Shown piece by piece: positions 6,667-14,795 of a DNA stretch of 21,861 bases. The position numbers and the translations under genes are program-made. The notes under the pieces were generated by a model. The model did no database searches, was not told where the DNA came from, and was given only the letters and a program-made list of their open reading frames with translations. The stretch is from Hyphomicrobiaceae bacterium UBA2767 (GTDB lineage: Bacteria > Pseudomonadota > Alphaproteobacteria > Rhizobiales > Methyloligellaceae): contig DEIT01000218.1 of NCBI GenBank assembly GCA_002352635.1, positions 1-21,861 on the forward strand, in the 5' to 3' direction. Numbering within the stretch: the stretch's first letter is position 1; every line of letters starts with the position of its first letter.

Positions 6667-8029
6667 AGCAGGTGAGTTTGACCCGCTTGTGTGCGGCATA
6701 CGCCATGGAGAATGCTCCAAGCGCCATGGATATTGCCGTCGCTGCGGCGGCACCCATCAACCCATAAGCCGGGATGAGCGCAAAATTTAGCGCAAGATTA
6801 AGCCCGGCCATCGCAAACAGAATAGCGGCACAAATTTTCTGCTCACCAAGCATGTTGAGCACGATTTCGACCGGTCCTGTAGCGGCGCGCAATACAAGGC
6901 CGATACCAAGCACAAACATAGCCGGATAGCCCATAGTGAACTCGCTTCCGAACAGCCAAAGCAGGGGTTTGCCGAGAAGCAGCAATACTATTGCTCCGCC
7001 AAGCGATGGCCAGAAGGTCCATTTGACCGCATCTCGAACTGCGCGCTGCAGCTTGGTCTTTTCACCAAGAGCATTGTGAGCGGAGAACCGGTTGGCCGTA
7101 GCTGCACCGACGGCAAAATGAACGAAGGCAACGAGGCTGATGGTCTTCAGGGCGGCGAAGTAGACGGCGACATCGGATGGGCTCACGTAAAGGGAGAGCA
7201 CCAGAATGTCGGTATTCTGCAGGAGCAATTCAAACCCGTGGAACAGCAGCAGCGGCAACGCCGTACTCATCCAGAGTTTCGTATCATAGTCACACTTTCC
7301 CGTGCCGATATCGGTGTTAAAGCGTTTGCGAAGTTGCAGACCCTGTACGATCGCCGAGGCCCAACTCGCGAAAATTGCAGCGCCAGCAGCACTCACGGCC
7401 GACATCTCAATTCCACTGACATAAATGCCCAACATGGCCAGGAGCAGAAGAAGTGGACGGAGGATGTAAGGCGGCACGAGCGCCACGTCCATCCAGCCGC
7501 AGCCGCGTGCGATGCCGTCCTGGACATCAACAAGCGTGTACATTGGCAGGCAGAAAAGAATGAGAAATGCTGGCAGCACATAGTAGGTGGCGACCCTATC
7601 TCCAAGCACGTAAAGACCTACCAAGCCTGCCAGCGCCAGGAGCGTGCTTGCAAATACGGCGATTACGCGCGACCGGTTGAGCAATCCGCGCAGGAGTTCG
7701 TGACGCCCGGTTTCCCTGTATTCCGCGACATACCGCATGGCGGCGGCAGAGAGGCCAAGTGTCGTCAGTCCACCGAGTATCAGAACCCATACCCAGACGA
7801 ATACGAAGACGCCGTATTCGAAGCTGCCCATCCAGCGCGCAAGCAGCACTTGCGACAAATACGCGATCGCCGCGCTGCCAATTCGAATGGAAAAGGCCAG
7901 GATTGCCGCACGCCCGGTTTGCGCACTGCCCTCGTTCCCGAGCAGGGGCGCGAGCACTTTTCTGAGTGCAACGGGTAGCGCCTGTAGGCGCGCCGGGGTT
8001 GTTCCCGGGACTGCTTCACCGATCGACAT
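6659..8029 (-). CDS. Polysaccharide/lipid-linked oligosaccharide flippase family membrane protein (456 aa)
   Basis: Integral membrane protein resembling the MOP superfamily (Wzx/RfbX-like polysaccharide transporters), which move lipid-linked glycans across the inner membrane. Nearly the whole protein is hydrophobic, with about 12-14 predicted helices. The amphipathic N-terminus (about 35 residues) is followed by a first helix containing SQVLLARWMGSFEYGVF, the family's typical helix 1/2 signature with the R-x-(L/M)-G-x-x-x-Y/F-G pattern. The start is ATG at 8029 because GGAG lies 8-9 nt upstream; a longer frame to 8209 exists but overlaps the next gene. No glycosyltransferase or other polysaccharide gene is adjacent, so the transported glycan is unknown. 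Confidence 0.85.
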   Translation of the reverse strand: MSIGEAVPGTTPARLQALPVALRKVLAPLLGNEGSAQTGRAAILAFSIRIGSAAIAYLSQVLLARWMGSFEYGVFVFVWVWVLILGGLTTLGLSAAAMRYVAEYRETGRHELLRGLLNRSRVIAVFASTLLALAGLVGLYVLGDRVATYYVLPAFLILFCLPMYTLVDVQDGIARGCGWMDVALVPPYILRPLLLLLAMLGIYVSGIEMSAVSAAGAAIFASWASAIVQGLQLRKRFNTDIGTGKCDYDTKLWMSTALPLLLFHGFELLLQNTDILVLSLYVSPSDVAVYFAALKTISLVAFVHFAVGAATANRFSAHNALGEKTKLQRAVRDAVKWTFWPSLGGAIVLLLLGKPLLWLFGSEFTMGYPAMFVLGIGLVLRAATGPVEIVLNMLGEQKICAAILFAMAGLNLALNFALIPAYGLMGAAAATAISMALGAFSMAYAAHKRVKLTCFI

Positions 8030-8096
8030 GCTCAATCTCCGATCCTGAAGCGCAAATCTTAGTGAGTGCCCACTTAAGAAAGCGTTCGCGAAGAGG

Positions 8097-8300
8097 TTAT
8101 GGCGCCAGTTGCGCCTGAACCTCCTGCCACACATTTGCCCGGACGTGATCGCCAACCACCTCATGCTCATGTGTGAAGTGTTGGGCAATTTCGCCTGCTC
8201 GCGGACCATATCGGCGGGTCAGCACTGCCGCCATTGCGGCAATTTCATCAGTGGTGATTTGTTCGTCAGAGGGCAGCGTTTGCGGAGTAAAGTGTGCCAA
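8097..8300 (-). CDS. Small hypothetical protein (67 aa, TTG start)
   Basis: Not a recognised family. The protein looks mostly helical and soluble (DEQITTDEIAAMAAVLTRRY, then GEIAQHFTHEHEVVG) and has three histidines clustered in HFTHEH. Two starts are possible. GTG at 8351 would give 84 residues but has no Shine-Dalgarno. TTG at 8300 has GGAG six bases upstream and gives 67 residues beginning MAHFTPQTL, which I prefer. The spacing of 67 bp to the flippase gene and the same strand suggest possible co-transcription. Protein-like composition and a good ribosome-binding site support it as real, but without homology evidence. Confidence 0.55.
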   Translation of the reverse strand: MAHFTPQTLPSDEQITTDEIAAMAAVLTRRYGPRAGEIAQHFTHEHEVVGDHVRANVWQEVQAQLAP

Positions 8301-8434
8301 ATTGATCTCCCGGAGTGACCTGTACCCCTGACAGAGCAAGAGTTGAGCCACGTCCAGACAGGCGAACGAATCTACCTTGCGAACCGGTGAATTTCAGCGA
8401 TTTTCGGGAACTCTCCACCAACGCCAGGCGGAAT

Positions 8435-9376
8435 CTACTTCTTCTTTTTCTTCCTCACGGTGCGCCGGCGTTTTTTCCGGACTTTGCGTCGTTTTGAACA
8501 CACTACGGATCGCAAATTCGGTGCGCCTTCCGTGAGGGATGCCTGAATGGCTAATTTGTCGATATTCTTGCCGAACATCGAGCGCCAACTGTAACGGCTG
8601 AACCCGTGGTCGAGCAGGCTCGCAGCCCGGGCGTTGCGTTCACCGCCGCTTCTCCCACCCAGGACAACGGCGACCAACTTGCGTCCGTCCCGGGTCGCGC
8701 TCGCAACCAGATTGTACCCTGAAGCACAGACAAAACCTGTTTTCATTCCATCTGCGCCGTCGAATGTCCTGAGCAAGGCGTTGTAGTTGCGCATCCGACG
8801 TTTGCCAATTTTTACATAGGTAACGGCAAAGTAGTGGGCGTATTCCGGATATTGCTGGATGAGCCCGCGGGCGAGATACCCCATGTCGCGCGCCGTCGTA
8901 ATCTGCCGGTCATCGGGAAGACCGTTAGGATTGACGAAGCGCGTGCGCCGCATACCCAGGAGCTTCGCGGCCTTGTTCATGCGTATTATGAATGCAGGTT
9001 CGGAACCAGCGACGGCCTCTGCCAACATAACCGCGACATCGTTTGCCGATTTGACCAGCAATGCCCTTATTGCCAGATCGACGCTCATGCTTGCGCCAAC
9101 GGGCAGGCCGATCTTGCTCGGCGCCTGGGAGTTAGCGTTTTTGGAAACGGGAATTTTAGTCTTTAGCGTGAGTTTTTTTGCGCGAAGGGCTTCAAAGGTG
9201 AGGTAGGCGGTCATAAGTTTGGTGAGCGAAGCCGGATGCCAAAGCGCATCCATGTCCTCCTGATAGAGGATCGTACCCTTGTAGGGATCAAAAACCAGCG
9301 CGGGGCCTGCGATAACACGCGAAGAACCCAGCAACGCCAATATGAGCACCGTCGCCGCCACCGCCCGTACAAACAT
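8435..9376 (-). CDS. D-alanyl-D-alanine carboxypeptidase, S11 family, with basic C-terminal tail
   Basis: Penicillin-binding serine peptidase that trims the terminal D-Ala of peptidoglycan stem peptides in the periplasm. A signal peptide occupies about residues 1-24. The three active-site motifs are in order: SLTK with Ser50 and Lys53, SAN at 110-112, and KTG at 212-214. The start ATG at 9376 follows GGGAGGAG by 7 nt; a slightly longer in-frame ATG at 9403 lacks that site. At 313 residues it is shorter than PBP5-type enzymes and lacks the C-terminal beta domain and amphipathic anchor. Instead it ends in about 19 residues that are almost entirely Lys/Arg (KRRKVRKKRRR followed by TVRKKKKK). The tail could bind the acidic cell envelope. 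The gene lies just downstream of tRNA-Leu. Confidence 0.93.
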   Translation of the reverse strand: MFVRAVAATVLILALLGSSRVIAGPALVFDPYKGTILYQEDMDALWHPASLTKLMTAYLTFEALRAKKLTLKTKIPVSKNANSQAPSKIGLPVGASMSVDLAIRALLVKSANDVAVMLAEAVAGSEPAFIIRMNKAAKLLGMRRTRFVNPNGLPDDRQITTARDMGYLARGLIQQYPEYAHYFAVTYVKIGKRRMRNYNALLRTFDGADGMKTGFVCASGYNLVASATRDGRKLVAVVLGGRSGGERNARAASLLDHGFSRYSWRSMFGKNIDKLAIQASLTEGAPNLRSVVCSKRRKVRKKRRRTVRKKKKK

Positions 9377-9450
9377 CAAATGCTCCTCCCTGCACTCTCG
9401 CATCGTGCAAGCATACGATTGGTCCTACTTGACCCAGCCCCATCGCAGGA

Positions 9451-9537
9451 TGGTGCCCCAGGCCTGACTCGAACAGGCACGCCCTTGCAGGCAATAGATT
9501 TTGAGTCTACCGCGTCTACCAATTCCGCCACTGGGGC
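9451..9537 (-). tRNA. tRNA-Leu (anticodon CAA)
   Basis: An 87-nt tRNA gene. The acceptor stem GCCCCAG (9537-9531) pairs with CTGGGGC before the discriminator A and an encoded CCA end (9451-9453). The D-arm has the leucine-type GGAATTGGTAGACGC pattern, the anticodon loop is CTCAAAA (anticodon CAA), the variable arm is long as expected for leucine, and the T-arm contains GTTCGAGTC. Leu(CAA) reads the UUG codon. Confidence 0.96.
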
Positions 9538-9548
9538 CACGCTCGGCG

Positions 9549-9576
9549 ATGATAGCGATGCGAACTCCACGGTCAA
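9549..9576 (-). promoter_or_regulatory. Sigma-70-type promoter of tRNA-Leu
   Basis: On the minus strand TTGACC (9576-9571) and TATCAT (9554-9549) are separated by 16 bp, and the -10 hexamer ends 11 bp before the tRNA 5' end. This matches the housekeeping consensus and would give a leader of about 5 nt. Confidence 0.6.
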
Positions 9577-9637
9577 CATAAGCATTGCAGCGCTATCGGA
9601 ACGTTCCCATTGCGTGTCAGCAACGCCCTAACATGCA

Positions 9638-9654
9638 GTTGTGCCACGCACAAC
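9638..9654. repeat. Perfect 7-bp inverted repeat upstream of the VTT-protein gene
   Basis: GTTGTGC and GCACAAC flank a CAC spacer in the 181-bp region between the divergent tRNA-Leu and VTT-protein genes, 65 bp before the latter's start. It may be an operator or a short hairpin; no T-tract follows, so it is not a convincing terminator. Confidence 0.4.
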
Positions 9655-9718
9655 CCGGTCATGTCGGTGCGCGTCTAATCCCATGGACAAATGAGATTTA
9701 CGCCGGTAAGCAGACGCG

Positions 9719-10300
9719 ATGTTAAGGCGACTTTACGACTATATGATCGCTCTCGCGGGGCACCCCAAGGCACCTTGGGTCCTCGCGGGCGTTTCATTTG
9801 CGGAAAGTTCCGTATTTCCCATTCCGCCTGATGCGATGCTGATTCCCATGGTGCTCGCGGAGCGGGCCAAGGCTTGGTTCTTCGCTACCGTCGCAACGGT
9901 CAGTTCGGTTCTTGGTGGTATCGCCGGATACGCAATTGGCTATTTTCTCTTCGAACTGATCGGCAGGCAGATCCTCGCTTTTTATGGCTATGAGCAGGCC
10001 TTCGCCCAGTTTGCAGGCCGTTACAATGAATATGGCGCGTGGATCGTCTTTTTTGCCGGCCTGACCCCGTTTCCTTACAAGGTCATCACGATTGCGAGCG
10101 GTGCGACGCTTCTCAATTTCTGGGTGTTCATGATCGCCAGCGTCGCTGCACGGGGCCTGCGGTTTTTTGTCGTCTGCGCACTTCTTTACTGGTTCGGCCC
10201 GCCAATTCGCGCTTTCATCGAGCGGCGTCTCGGGCTGGTCACGACCTTGTTTCTTGTCAGCCTGTTCGCCGGTTTTGTAGCAATCAAGTATCTGAAGTAG
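9719..10300 (+). CDS. YqaA/DedA-like VTT-domain membrane protein (193 aa)
   Basis: Inner-membrane protein of the SNARE-associated/VTT (DedA-like) superfamily, whose members are linked to phospholipid flipping, envelope homeostasis and proton-driven transport. It has the family features: FAESSVFPIPPDAML (about 27-41), with a re-entrant-type Pro-rich segment, and YGAWIVFFAGLTPFPYKVITIASG (about 105-128), containing the second G-x-TPFPYK motif. Four to five hydrophobic helices are visible. The length is typical of the YqaA branch. ATG at 9719 has only a weak GTAAG upstream; another ATG in the same frame at 9743 is possible. The stop is 22 bp before dsbB, so the two are likely one transcript. Confidence 0.88.
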   Translation: MLRRLYDYMIALAGHPKAPWVLAGVSFAESSVFPIPPDAMLIPMVLAERAKAWFFATVATVSSVLGGIAGYAIGYFLFELIGRQILAFYGYEQAFAQFAGRYNEYGAWIVFFAGLTPFPYKVITIASGATLLNFWVFMIASVAARGLRFFVVCALLYWFGPPIRAFIERRLGLVTTLFLVSLFAGFVAIKYLK

Positions 10301-10322
10301 GCGTTACCGGGTCAAAAAAACC

Positions 10323-10841
10323 ATGGCTGATCATTTCACCAAAAACCTGTCTTTGCCTGTCGGCGCGGCGATCGTCTGCGTAGTGGCTCTCGCTGCAATC
10401 GTTTCCGCGCATGGGTTCGAACATATCGGCGGATACGCGCCCTGTCCGCTCTGTCTGATGCAACGCTATGCCTACTATGCCGGCATTCCGCTTGCCGCGC
10501 TGTCTTTCATCCTCGCGCGCGCCGAGCGTCACGGTCTGGCCGCGATTCTGCTGGCGCTGTGCGGTATCGGTTTTCTCGCGAATGCAGGGCTCGGCGTCTA
10601 TCATTCCGGCATTGAATGGAAATGGTGGCCAGGCCCCGCGTCCTGCAGCGGCGGAGATCTTGCCCCCATATCCGGTAACTTGCTGGAGGCACTGGAAGGC
10701 GCCCGCGCCGTCGCCTGTGACGAAGCACCGTGGAGGTTTCTCGGCCTGTCATTCGCCGGATGGAACGTGCTCGTGTCGATCTGCATTGGGCTCACCGCGC
10801 TCTTGGCCATACGCGCCGCGGGACCAAACCGCCCCGCCTAG
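10323..10841 (+). CDS. dsbB: Disulfide bond formation protein B
   Basis: Inner-membrane quinone reductase that reoxidises periplasmic DsbA. The four-helix protein has both redox pairs: Cys41-Pro-Leu-Cys44 in the first periplasmic loop, followed by the family LMQR motif, and Cys108/Cys132 in the second loop. The 172-residue length is normal. It follows the VTT-protein gene closely. No dsbA is visible in the window. The gene's last 4 bp overlap the convergent metallo-beta-lactamase-fold gene. Confidence 0.95.
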   Translation: MADHFTKNLSLPVGAAIVCVVALAAIVSAHGFEHIGGYAPCPLCLMQRYAYYAGIPLAALSFILARAERHGLAAILLALCGIGFLANAGLGVYHSGIEWKWWPGPASCSGGDLAPISGNLLEALEGARAVACDEAPWRFLGLSFAGWNVLVSICIGLTALLAIRAAGPNRPA

Positions 10842-11653
10842 AATCCCGGCAGTACAAGAAGCTTGGGCTTCCTCGGCATCGTCGCTGGCGAGATCACCAC
10901 TGTCTTGGATTTGCTCACCTCGATATCGTGCGTCTCGCGCAAACTTTCCTGGAACCCATCCAGAGAACCGAAAAAGTGCATCGGGATAACAAGGCGCGCC
11001 TGGAGTTCCTTCAGCACTTTGAGAATGCCGCCATGGTCGAGCGTGAACACACCATCGACCGCCACCATTACGACATCCAGCTGACCGATCTGTCCCAGCT
11101 GCTGGAGTGTCAATTCGTGATGCAAATGCCCGAGATGGCCGATGCATATGCCAGCCACTTCGAAAATAAAGACCGAATTGCCGAACTTTTCGGTCCCACC
11201 TTCAGACCAGGTGCGGATATTCGTCGGCACGTTGCGGATATAGACATCACCAACGGTGAGGTTGTGGTCTGCCCAGCCGCCCTTGGGATTCCAGCCTCGC
11301 AGCACATGCTTGATGGCCGGGTCGGGCGTGTCCGTATAGTGCGTGTCATGTGCGTGGTTCATGGTCACGACGTCGGGGACAGGGCCACGCCCGTGCCAGC
11401 CGGCATAGTCAGTGGCGATGCGCACGCCCTGCGGGCTCTCGACGATGAAGGTCGAATGTCCGACGAAAGTGATGCGCACCTCATTGGCGGCGAGTTCGGC
11501 GGTACGATAGGCAACCCGCATCACATTTGAGAGATTTTCCGCAACCGCCAGACATTTGCTTGTGATGGGGGCCGCTGTTGCCGAGCCAAGCCCTGCAAGA
11601 ATAAAAAGACAGGCCAGGGCGGCCCTCGCCAGGAAGAAACGTGTAATGCGCAT
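10838..11653 (-). CDS. Exported metallo-beta-lactamase-fold hydrolase (271 aa)
   Basis: Member of the MBL-fold superfamily of the UlaG/UPF0173-like kind, with a Sec signal peptide (about residues 1-28, ending ATAAP). The fold begins at VRITFVGHSTFIVES (59-73). Candidate metal ligands are His100, His102 and His105 in NHAHDTHY, His176 in IGHLGHLHH, Asp200 in VAVDG and His226 in PMHFFG. The usual HxHxDH motif is altered: the fifth position is Thr and an Asp sits at the fourth. ATG at 11653 is preceded by GGAG at suitable distance; a further ATG at 11689 would add 12 residues before the signal peptide. The substrate is unknown. Confidence 0.85.
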   Translation of the reverse strand: MRITRFFLARAALACLFILAGLGSATAAPITSKCLAVAENLSNVMRVAYRTAELAANEVRITFVGHSTFIVESPQGVRIATDYAGWHGRGPVPDVVTMNHAHDTHYTDTPDPAIKHVLRGWNPKGGWADHNLTVGDVYIRNVPTNIRTWSEGGTEKFGNSVFIFEVAGICIGHLGHLHHELTLQQLGQIGQLDVVMVAVDGVFTLDHGGILKVLKELQARLVIPMHFFGSLDGFQESLRETHDIEVSKSKTVVISPATMPRKPKLLVLPGF

Positions 11654-11863
11654 AGGTTCTGCTCCGGCCAGTTGGCTGACTAAAATCATACGTCACTAGG
11701 TAAATTCTGCCCAGCAGGCAGAAACGTTGCACCCGAGCGGAATGAAACGAAAATCTAACTGATTGTTATTTCTTGGCTTTCCTCCCGAACGCTGCTGGCA
11801 TGCAGCTTGCCTTGCTTCAGGTGGGTGCGTATCGCCCGAGTCAGTAAAGAGTATGAGGGCATC

Positions 11864-12640
11864 ATGCTGTATGGAATGAATGTGCTTGCCCTGACGGGAC
11901 CGGGGAGTTTGAACCGGCCTGAAGGACTTCCAAACATCTCTCAAGTCGCCGAGAGGCGCGTCGACCATCTGGAGGCGCGCCTCGAGGCTGGGAAACTGGA
12001 TACCGCAACGCTGGAGAAGCGCCTGGAAGCGCGCTTCGGTGAAGCGGCTCAAGGTATTGTCAGCGAAGACGGTTCAGTTGATTTCGATGCACTCGAAAAG
12101 CTCATCGTTCAATCCCGATCGGCCGAACTGCAGGAACGCATTAGCGCGCGTTTCGGCGACGCCGGCGATGACATCGTTGACGCCGATGGAGTGATTGATA
12201 CCGAACGACTGAGGGAATTGTTTGCGGGTGAACGCGTGGACCGGATCAGCAATTGGCTGGAGCGGCAGGTTGGTGAAGATGCAGTCAAGCGCGTAATCGG
12301 TGAAGACGGCAAAATCGATTTCGACGCGTTGCGGAAACTCATTGCCGAAGCCCGCAGTGACAGATCTGAGAAACCACCCCTGGACAGGATTAGTGAGGTA
12401 CGGCGCGGCGATCACGTTGGCCGCACAATCGAGCAACTCGGTCCACCAATCACATCCGATGACGACCCCGCCGACGAAACCAAGGGTATCTTTACGGAAA
12501 AGGGCAGCGTTGATACCGAGGCTTTGCGCAAGCACCTGACCGGTCACGAAGTTCGCTTGCAATCCGGCGAACTGGCGACCCCAATTCGCTACCCGGGACC
12601 TTTGACCACTTTCCCACCGCTTTTTGACCTCCGCGCCTAA
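11864..12640 (+). CDS. Hypothetical protein made of about 39-residue repeats (258 aa)
   Basis: I do not recognise this family. Residues 33-227 contain repeated modules with approximate consensus aRfGeaa-xIv-eDGxiDfdaLrkLi. Three clear copies lie at 53-83, 92-122 and 131-162, with a 39-residue period. A degenerate copy is at 205-227 and an N-terminal half-copy (LEAGKLDTATLEKRL) at 40-54. Each module carries an acidic turn, DGxhD (SEDGSVDFD, DADGVIDTE, GEDGKIDFD, TEKGSVDTE), which recalls part of an EF-hand loop but lacks its first ligand position. The protein is rich in Asp/Glu and Arg, has no cysteine, no membrane helix and no Sec signal. The C-terminal 30 residues are Pro-rich. ATG at 11864 follows GAGGG; the frame is open back to 11807. 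It stands alone between convergent or divergent neighbours. Confidence 0.8.
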   Translation: MLYGMNVLALTGPGSLNRPEGLPNISQVAERRVDHLEARLEAGKLDTATLEKRLEARFGEAAQGIVSEDGSVDFDALEKLIVQSRSAELQERISARFGDAGDDIVDADGVIDTERLRELFAGERVDRISNWLERQVGEDAVKRVIGEDGKIDFDALRKLIAEARSDRSEKPPLDRISEVRRGDHVGRTIEQLGPPITSDDDPADETKGIFTEKGSVDTEALRKHLTGHEVRLQSGELATPIRYPGPLTTFPPLFDLRA

Positions 12641-12724
12641 CCCGATCCAGGCCTCGCATGCGCGGAAACAGAGGGTCGGGGCACCGCCACTCCGGCCCTC
12701 AAACAATTCTCTGGTAGTTCCGGT

Positions 12725-13570
12725 CTAAAACTCGAAGCAAATAAGCGTATCGAATGCGCCGATGGCGGCATCAACGCCATTTTCTTTTTGCGACACGGAA
12801 ACCTGATCTGCAAGGTCATCAAGTAAGGCAGAAAGCTTGTCGGGATCAGCGCAGCGAAGGCCAACCGCACCAATGAAAATTTCGCGGCCCTCACCGTCAC
12901 AGGCAAGCGCACCGAAGCGTTTGCCATACGCATCACGGGAGAGGACGGTGAGCCGGAAACCGCTTTCGAGCATGATCTCCCGCTGATCGGACCCGGAACT
13001 TTCCGCGGAATGTCCAAGCAGGCCTGCGAGCAGGTCTGCATGCTCAACAGGTTGTGGATGAACGATGACGAGTTCGGTGAAACCGGTAACGCCATTGGCG
13101 TGGGTCTGCCACTCTTCACGCCAGAGCAGTTCCGGCGTCAGGTGCTCGCAAAAATAGAGCCGGCCGGCCGGGAAGGCATCGGCACTTGCCGTCACGGTAC
13201 GAAAGCTCGCTTCTTGATGCGTCCCATCGCTCAGGATCAAGGGCCGCGCAAAGGCACGCGGCGGATCGCCCGCCATGTTGAATTTGTCGAGACGTTGGTA
13301 CGCTTCATCCGCATTGCCGGTCTTGAACACCAGGCCGTTGAGGCCCGCAGGTGCTCCCGAGACGTCCGGGCGTTTGTCCCCTTCAGCTTCCGGGATTCCC
13401 AGAAGCTCAAGATAATCCTCCGAGAACATCATCAGGTGATTGATGGAGCCGAGTGAATGGCGTCCGCGTGGCGTGAGCGTGAAACCCAATCGCGTGAAAA
13501 TATCTTCCGCCCGCTCCATGTCGAAGCGGGTGTTGATGACGATATGGTCGAGAACCCCAGGCAGTTTCAT
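12725..13570 (-). CDS. VOC-superfamily (glyoxalase-like) protein (281 aa)
   Basis: Two-module vicinal-oxygen-chelate-like protein. The N-terminal beta-alpha-beta module begins LDHIVINTRFDMERAEDIFTRLGFTLTPRG (7-36), typical of the glyoxalase-like domain. A second module starts around GVTGFTELVIVHPQP (about 161). His9 and Glu56 (EDYLELLG) are at plausible metal-ligand positions. The reaction is unknown; related proteins include dioxygenases, isomerases and many uncharacterised members. ATG at 13570 overlaps the stop of the DUF456 gene as ATGA, indicating translational coupling; an upstream extension to 13702 would lie inside that gene. Confidence 0.85.
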   Translation of the reverse strand: MKLPGVLDHIVINTRFDMERAEDIFTRLGFTLTPRGRHSLGSINHLMMFSEDYLELLGIPEAEGDKRPDVSGAPAGLNGLVFKTGNADEAYQRLDKFNMAGDPPRAFARPLILSDGTHQEASFRTVTASADAFPAGRLYFCEHLTPELLWREEWQTHANGVTGFTELVIVHPQPVEHADLLAGLLGHSAESSGSDQREIMLESGFRLTVLSRDAYGKRFGALACDGEGREIFIGAVGLRCADPDKLSALLDDLADQVSVSQKENGVDAAIGAFDTLICFEF

Positions 13571-14121
13571 GAAAAAGCCCTCACAGCCAGAACAACAATC
13601 ATTACCGCGCCTACAAGAAGTTTGCCAAGGGTTCCAAGAACACGACCAACGGCAGCACCCCAGCCGACACTGACGCTCTTTTCGCCGCCGCCATGCTTCC
13701 ACATCTCGCCAAGATACGCCCCCGCGAAGGCACCGCCCGCGCCGCCGGCAAGCGCACCGAGCAGGGGTCCAATGATTGGAATTGGCAGCCCCATTACAGC
13801 ACCGGCAACACTCCCTGTAACGGTTCCAACGACGGCAAGCGCAATCGCGCGACGACTTCCGCCTCGCTTTGCCGCACCTGCAGCCCCGGCAAAGAACTCA
13901 ACCGCCTCACCGCCCGCTGCAAGCATGACCAGAAGTGCAACGGCCTGCCAGTTCAGACCTTGTGCCGCGTCCCCGCTCCCCTGAGCTGAGACAAACAGTG
14001 CGGCTAGGCCCACCACGAACCAGTTTCCCGGCAGCGTGAAAAAATTTGTGCTCCACGCGACGCACGCACCGAAGAGCAACACAATGACCCAGAGATAGTA
14101 GGAAAATTCAATTTCTGACAT
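13567..14121 (-). CDS. DUF456 family membrane protein (184 aa)
   Basis: Small integral membrane protein matching the DUF456 pattern: an N-terminal helix (YYLWVIVLLFGACVA), a TLPGNWFVVGLAAL segment with the family's LPG motif (about 28-42), a third helix with LAAGGEAVEFFAG, and Gly-rich helices containing GLPIPIIGPLLGALAGGAGGAF (about 109-130). Function is unknown for the family. ATG at 14121 begins the leftward two-gene unit with the VOC protein. The 239-bp divergent spacer to the L,D-transpeptidase (14122-14360) must carry both promoters, but I found no strong hexamers for either. Confidence 0.88.
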   Translation of the reverse strand: MSEIEFSYYLWVIVLLFGACVAWSTNFFTLPGNWFVVGLAALFVSAQGSGDAAQGLNWQAVALLVMLAAGGEAVEFFAGAAGAAKRGGSRRAIALAVVGTVTGSVAGAVMGLPIPIIGPLLGALAGGAGGAFAGAYLGEMWKHGGGEKSVSVGWGAAVGRVLGTLGKLLVGAVMIVVLAVRAFS

Positions 14122-14360
14122 GAGGCGATAAGTAAGATCTGGATCAGTCGTTTACCAGCGTCAATTCGCAACCCTTCCACCCGATGCGTTGCATCACGGC
14201 GGTGTAGAAGAGATGAAAACCTAGAGATCCACCAAGACCCCTGACGGCCGTGTGGTTTTTGTTTATGATTGCAGGCTATTCTGCGGAGCAGGACGACGCC
14301 GTGGGGCCGAGGCTGTCGCCCAATGCACTGGTTGACACCGCAGCGTATGGGGCAAATCAC

Positions 14361-14786
14361 ATGTTTCGTTTCCTGGCAATGACCGCGCTTTGCGCCCTTC
14401 CGACACTCATATCCACTAACGCAAACGCTGACGTCCTCGCACATGTGGATCTTTCCGAACAACGGCTCCACCTCTATGTGGATGGCGAGAAGAAGGACAC
14501 CTGGAAGATTTCTGGCGGCAAGAGGCCCGGCTGGACCCATACCGGAACCTTCCGGCCCTATTTCCTCAGCCGGCATCACCGCTCCCGCCTATTCCGAGGC
14601 GCGCCCATGCCCTACGCCGTCTTCTATGACAGCCACTGGGCCATTCACGGCACCAACGCCATTAAAAGGCTTGGTAAACCGGCCTCACACGGCTGCGTCC
14701 GCCTACATCCCAAGAACGCTGCCGTGCTGTTCAGGCTGGTCCAGAAGCAGGGTAAGAAAAACACGGTGATCTGGATTACCGAGTGA
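14361..14786 (+). CDS. L,D-transpeptidase (YkuD domain), small exported form (141 aa)
   Basis: Periplasmic enzyme family that forms 3-3 peptidoglycan cross-links or attaches proteins to peptidoglycan through a cysteine thioester. A signal peptide occupies about residues 1-23 (cleavage after NANA). The YkuD domain fills the rest, with IHGT (His96) and the catalytic motif SHGCVRLH (109-116) with Cys112 and His110. ATG at 14361 is chosen for the signal peptide and GGGG at about 9 nt upstream; an in-frame extension to 14250 has no signal. There is no separate LysM or peptidoglycan-binding domain. The typical Asn after the HGC-x-R-h motif is His here (VRLH), a common variant. Confidence 0.92.
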   Translation: MFRFLAMTALCALPTLISTNANADVLAHVDLSEQRLHLYVDGEKKDTWKISGGKRPGWTHTGTFRPYFLSRHHRSRLFRGAPMPYAVFYDSHWAIHGTNAIKRLGKPASHGCVRLHPKNAAVLFRLVQKQGKKNTVIWITE

Positions 14787-14795
14787 GGAACGGTG

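Noticed and set aside
7076..7978. Rightward open frame of 300 codons opposite the flippase gene
   Set aside because: Composition is charged and patternless, as expected for antisense of a membrane protein; the flippase has a good ribosome-binding site and helices.
9451..9537. tRNA-Leu as a possible integration site
   Set aside because: No integrase gene, and no repeat of the tRNA 3' end is visible in the flanking sequence.
10730..11530. Rightward open frame of 266 codons spanning the dsbB end and the MBL-fold gene
   Set aside because: It overlaps two well-supported genes and has no recognisable motif.
14332..14360. TTGACA hexamer just upstream of the L,D-transpeptidase ATG
   Set aside because: With a 17-bp spacer the -10 would be AATCAC directly against the start codon, a poor hexamer in an improbable place.
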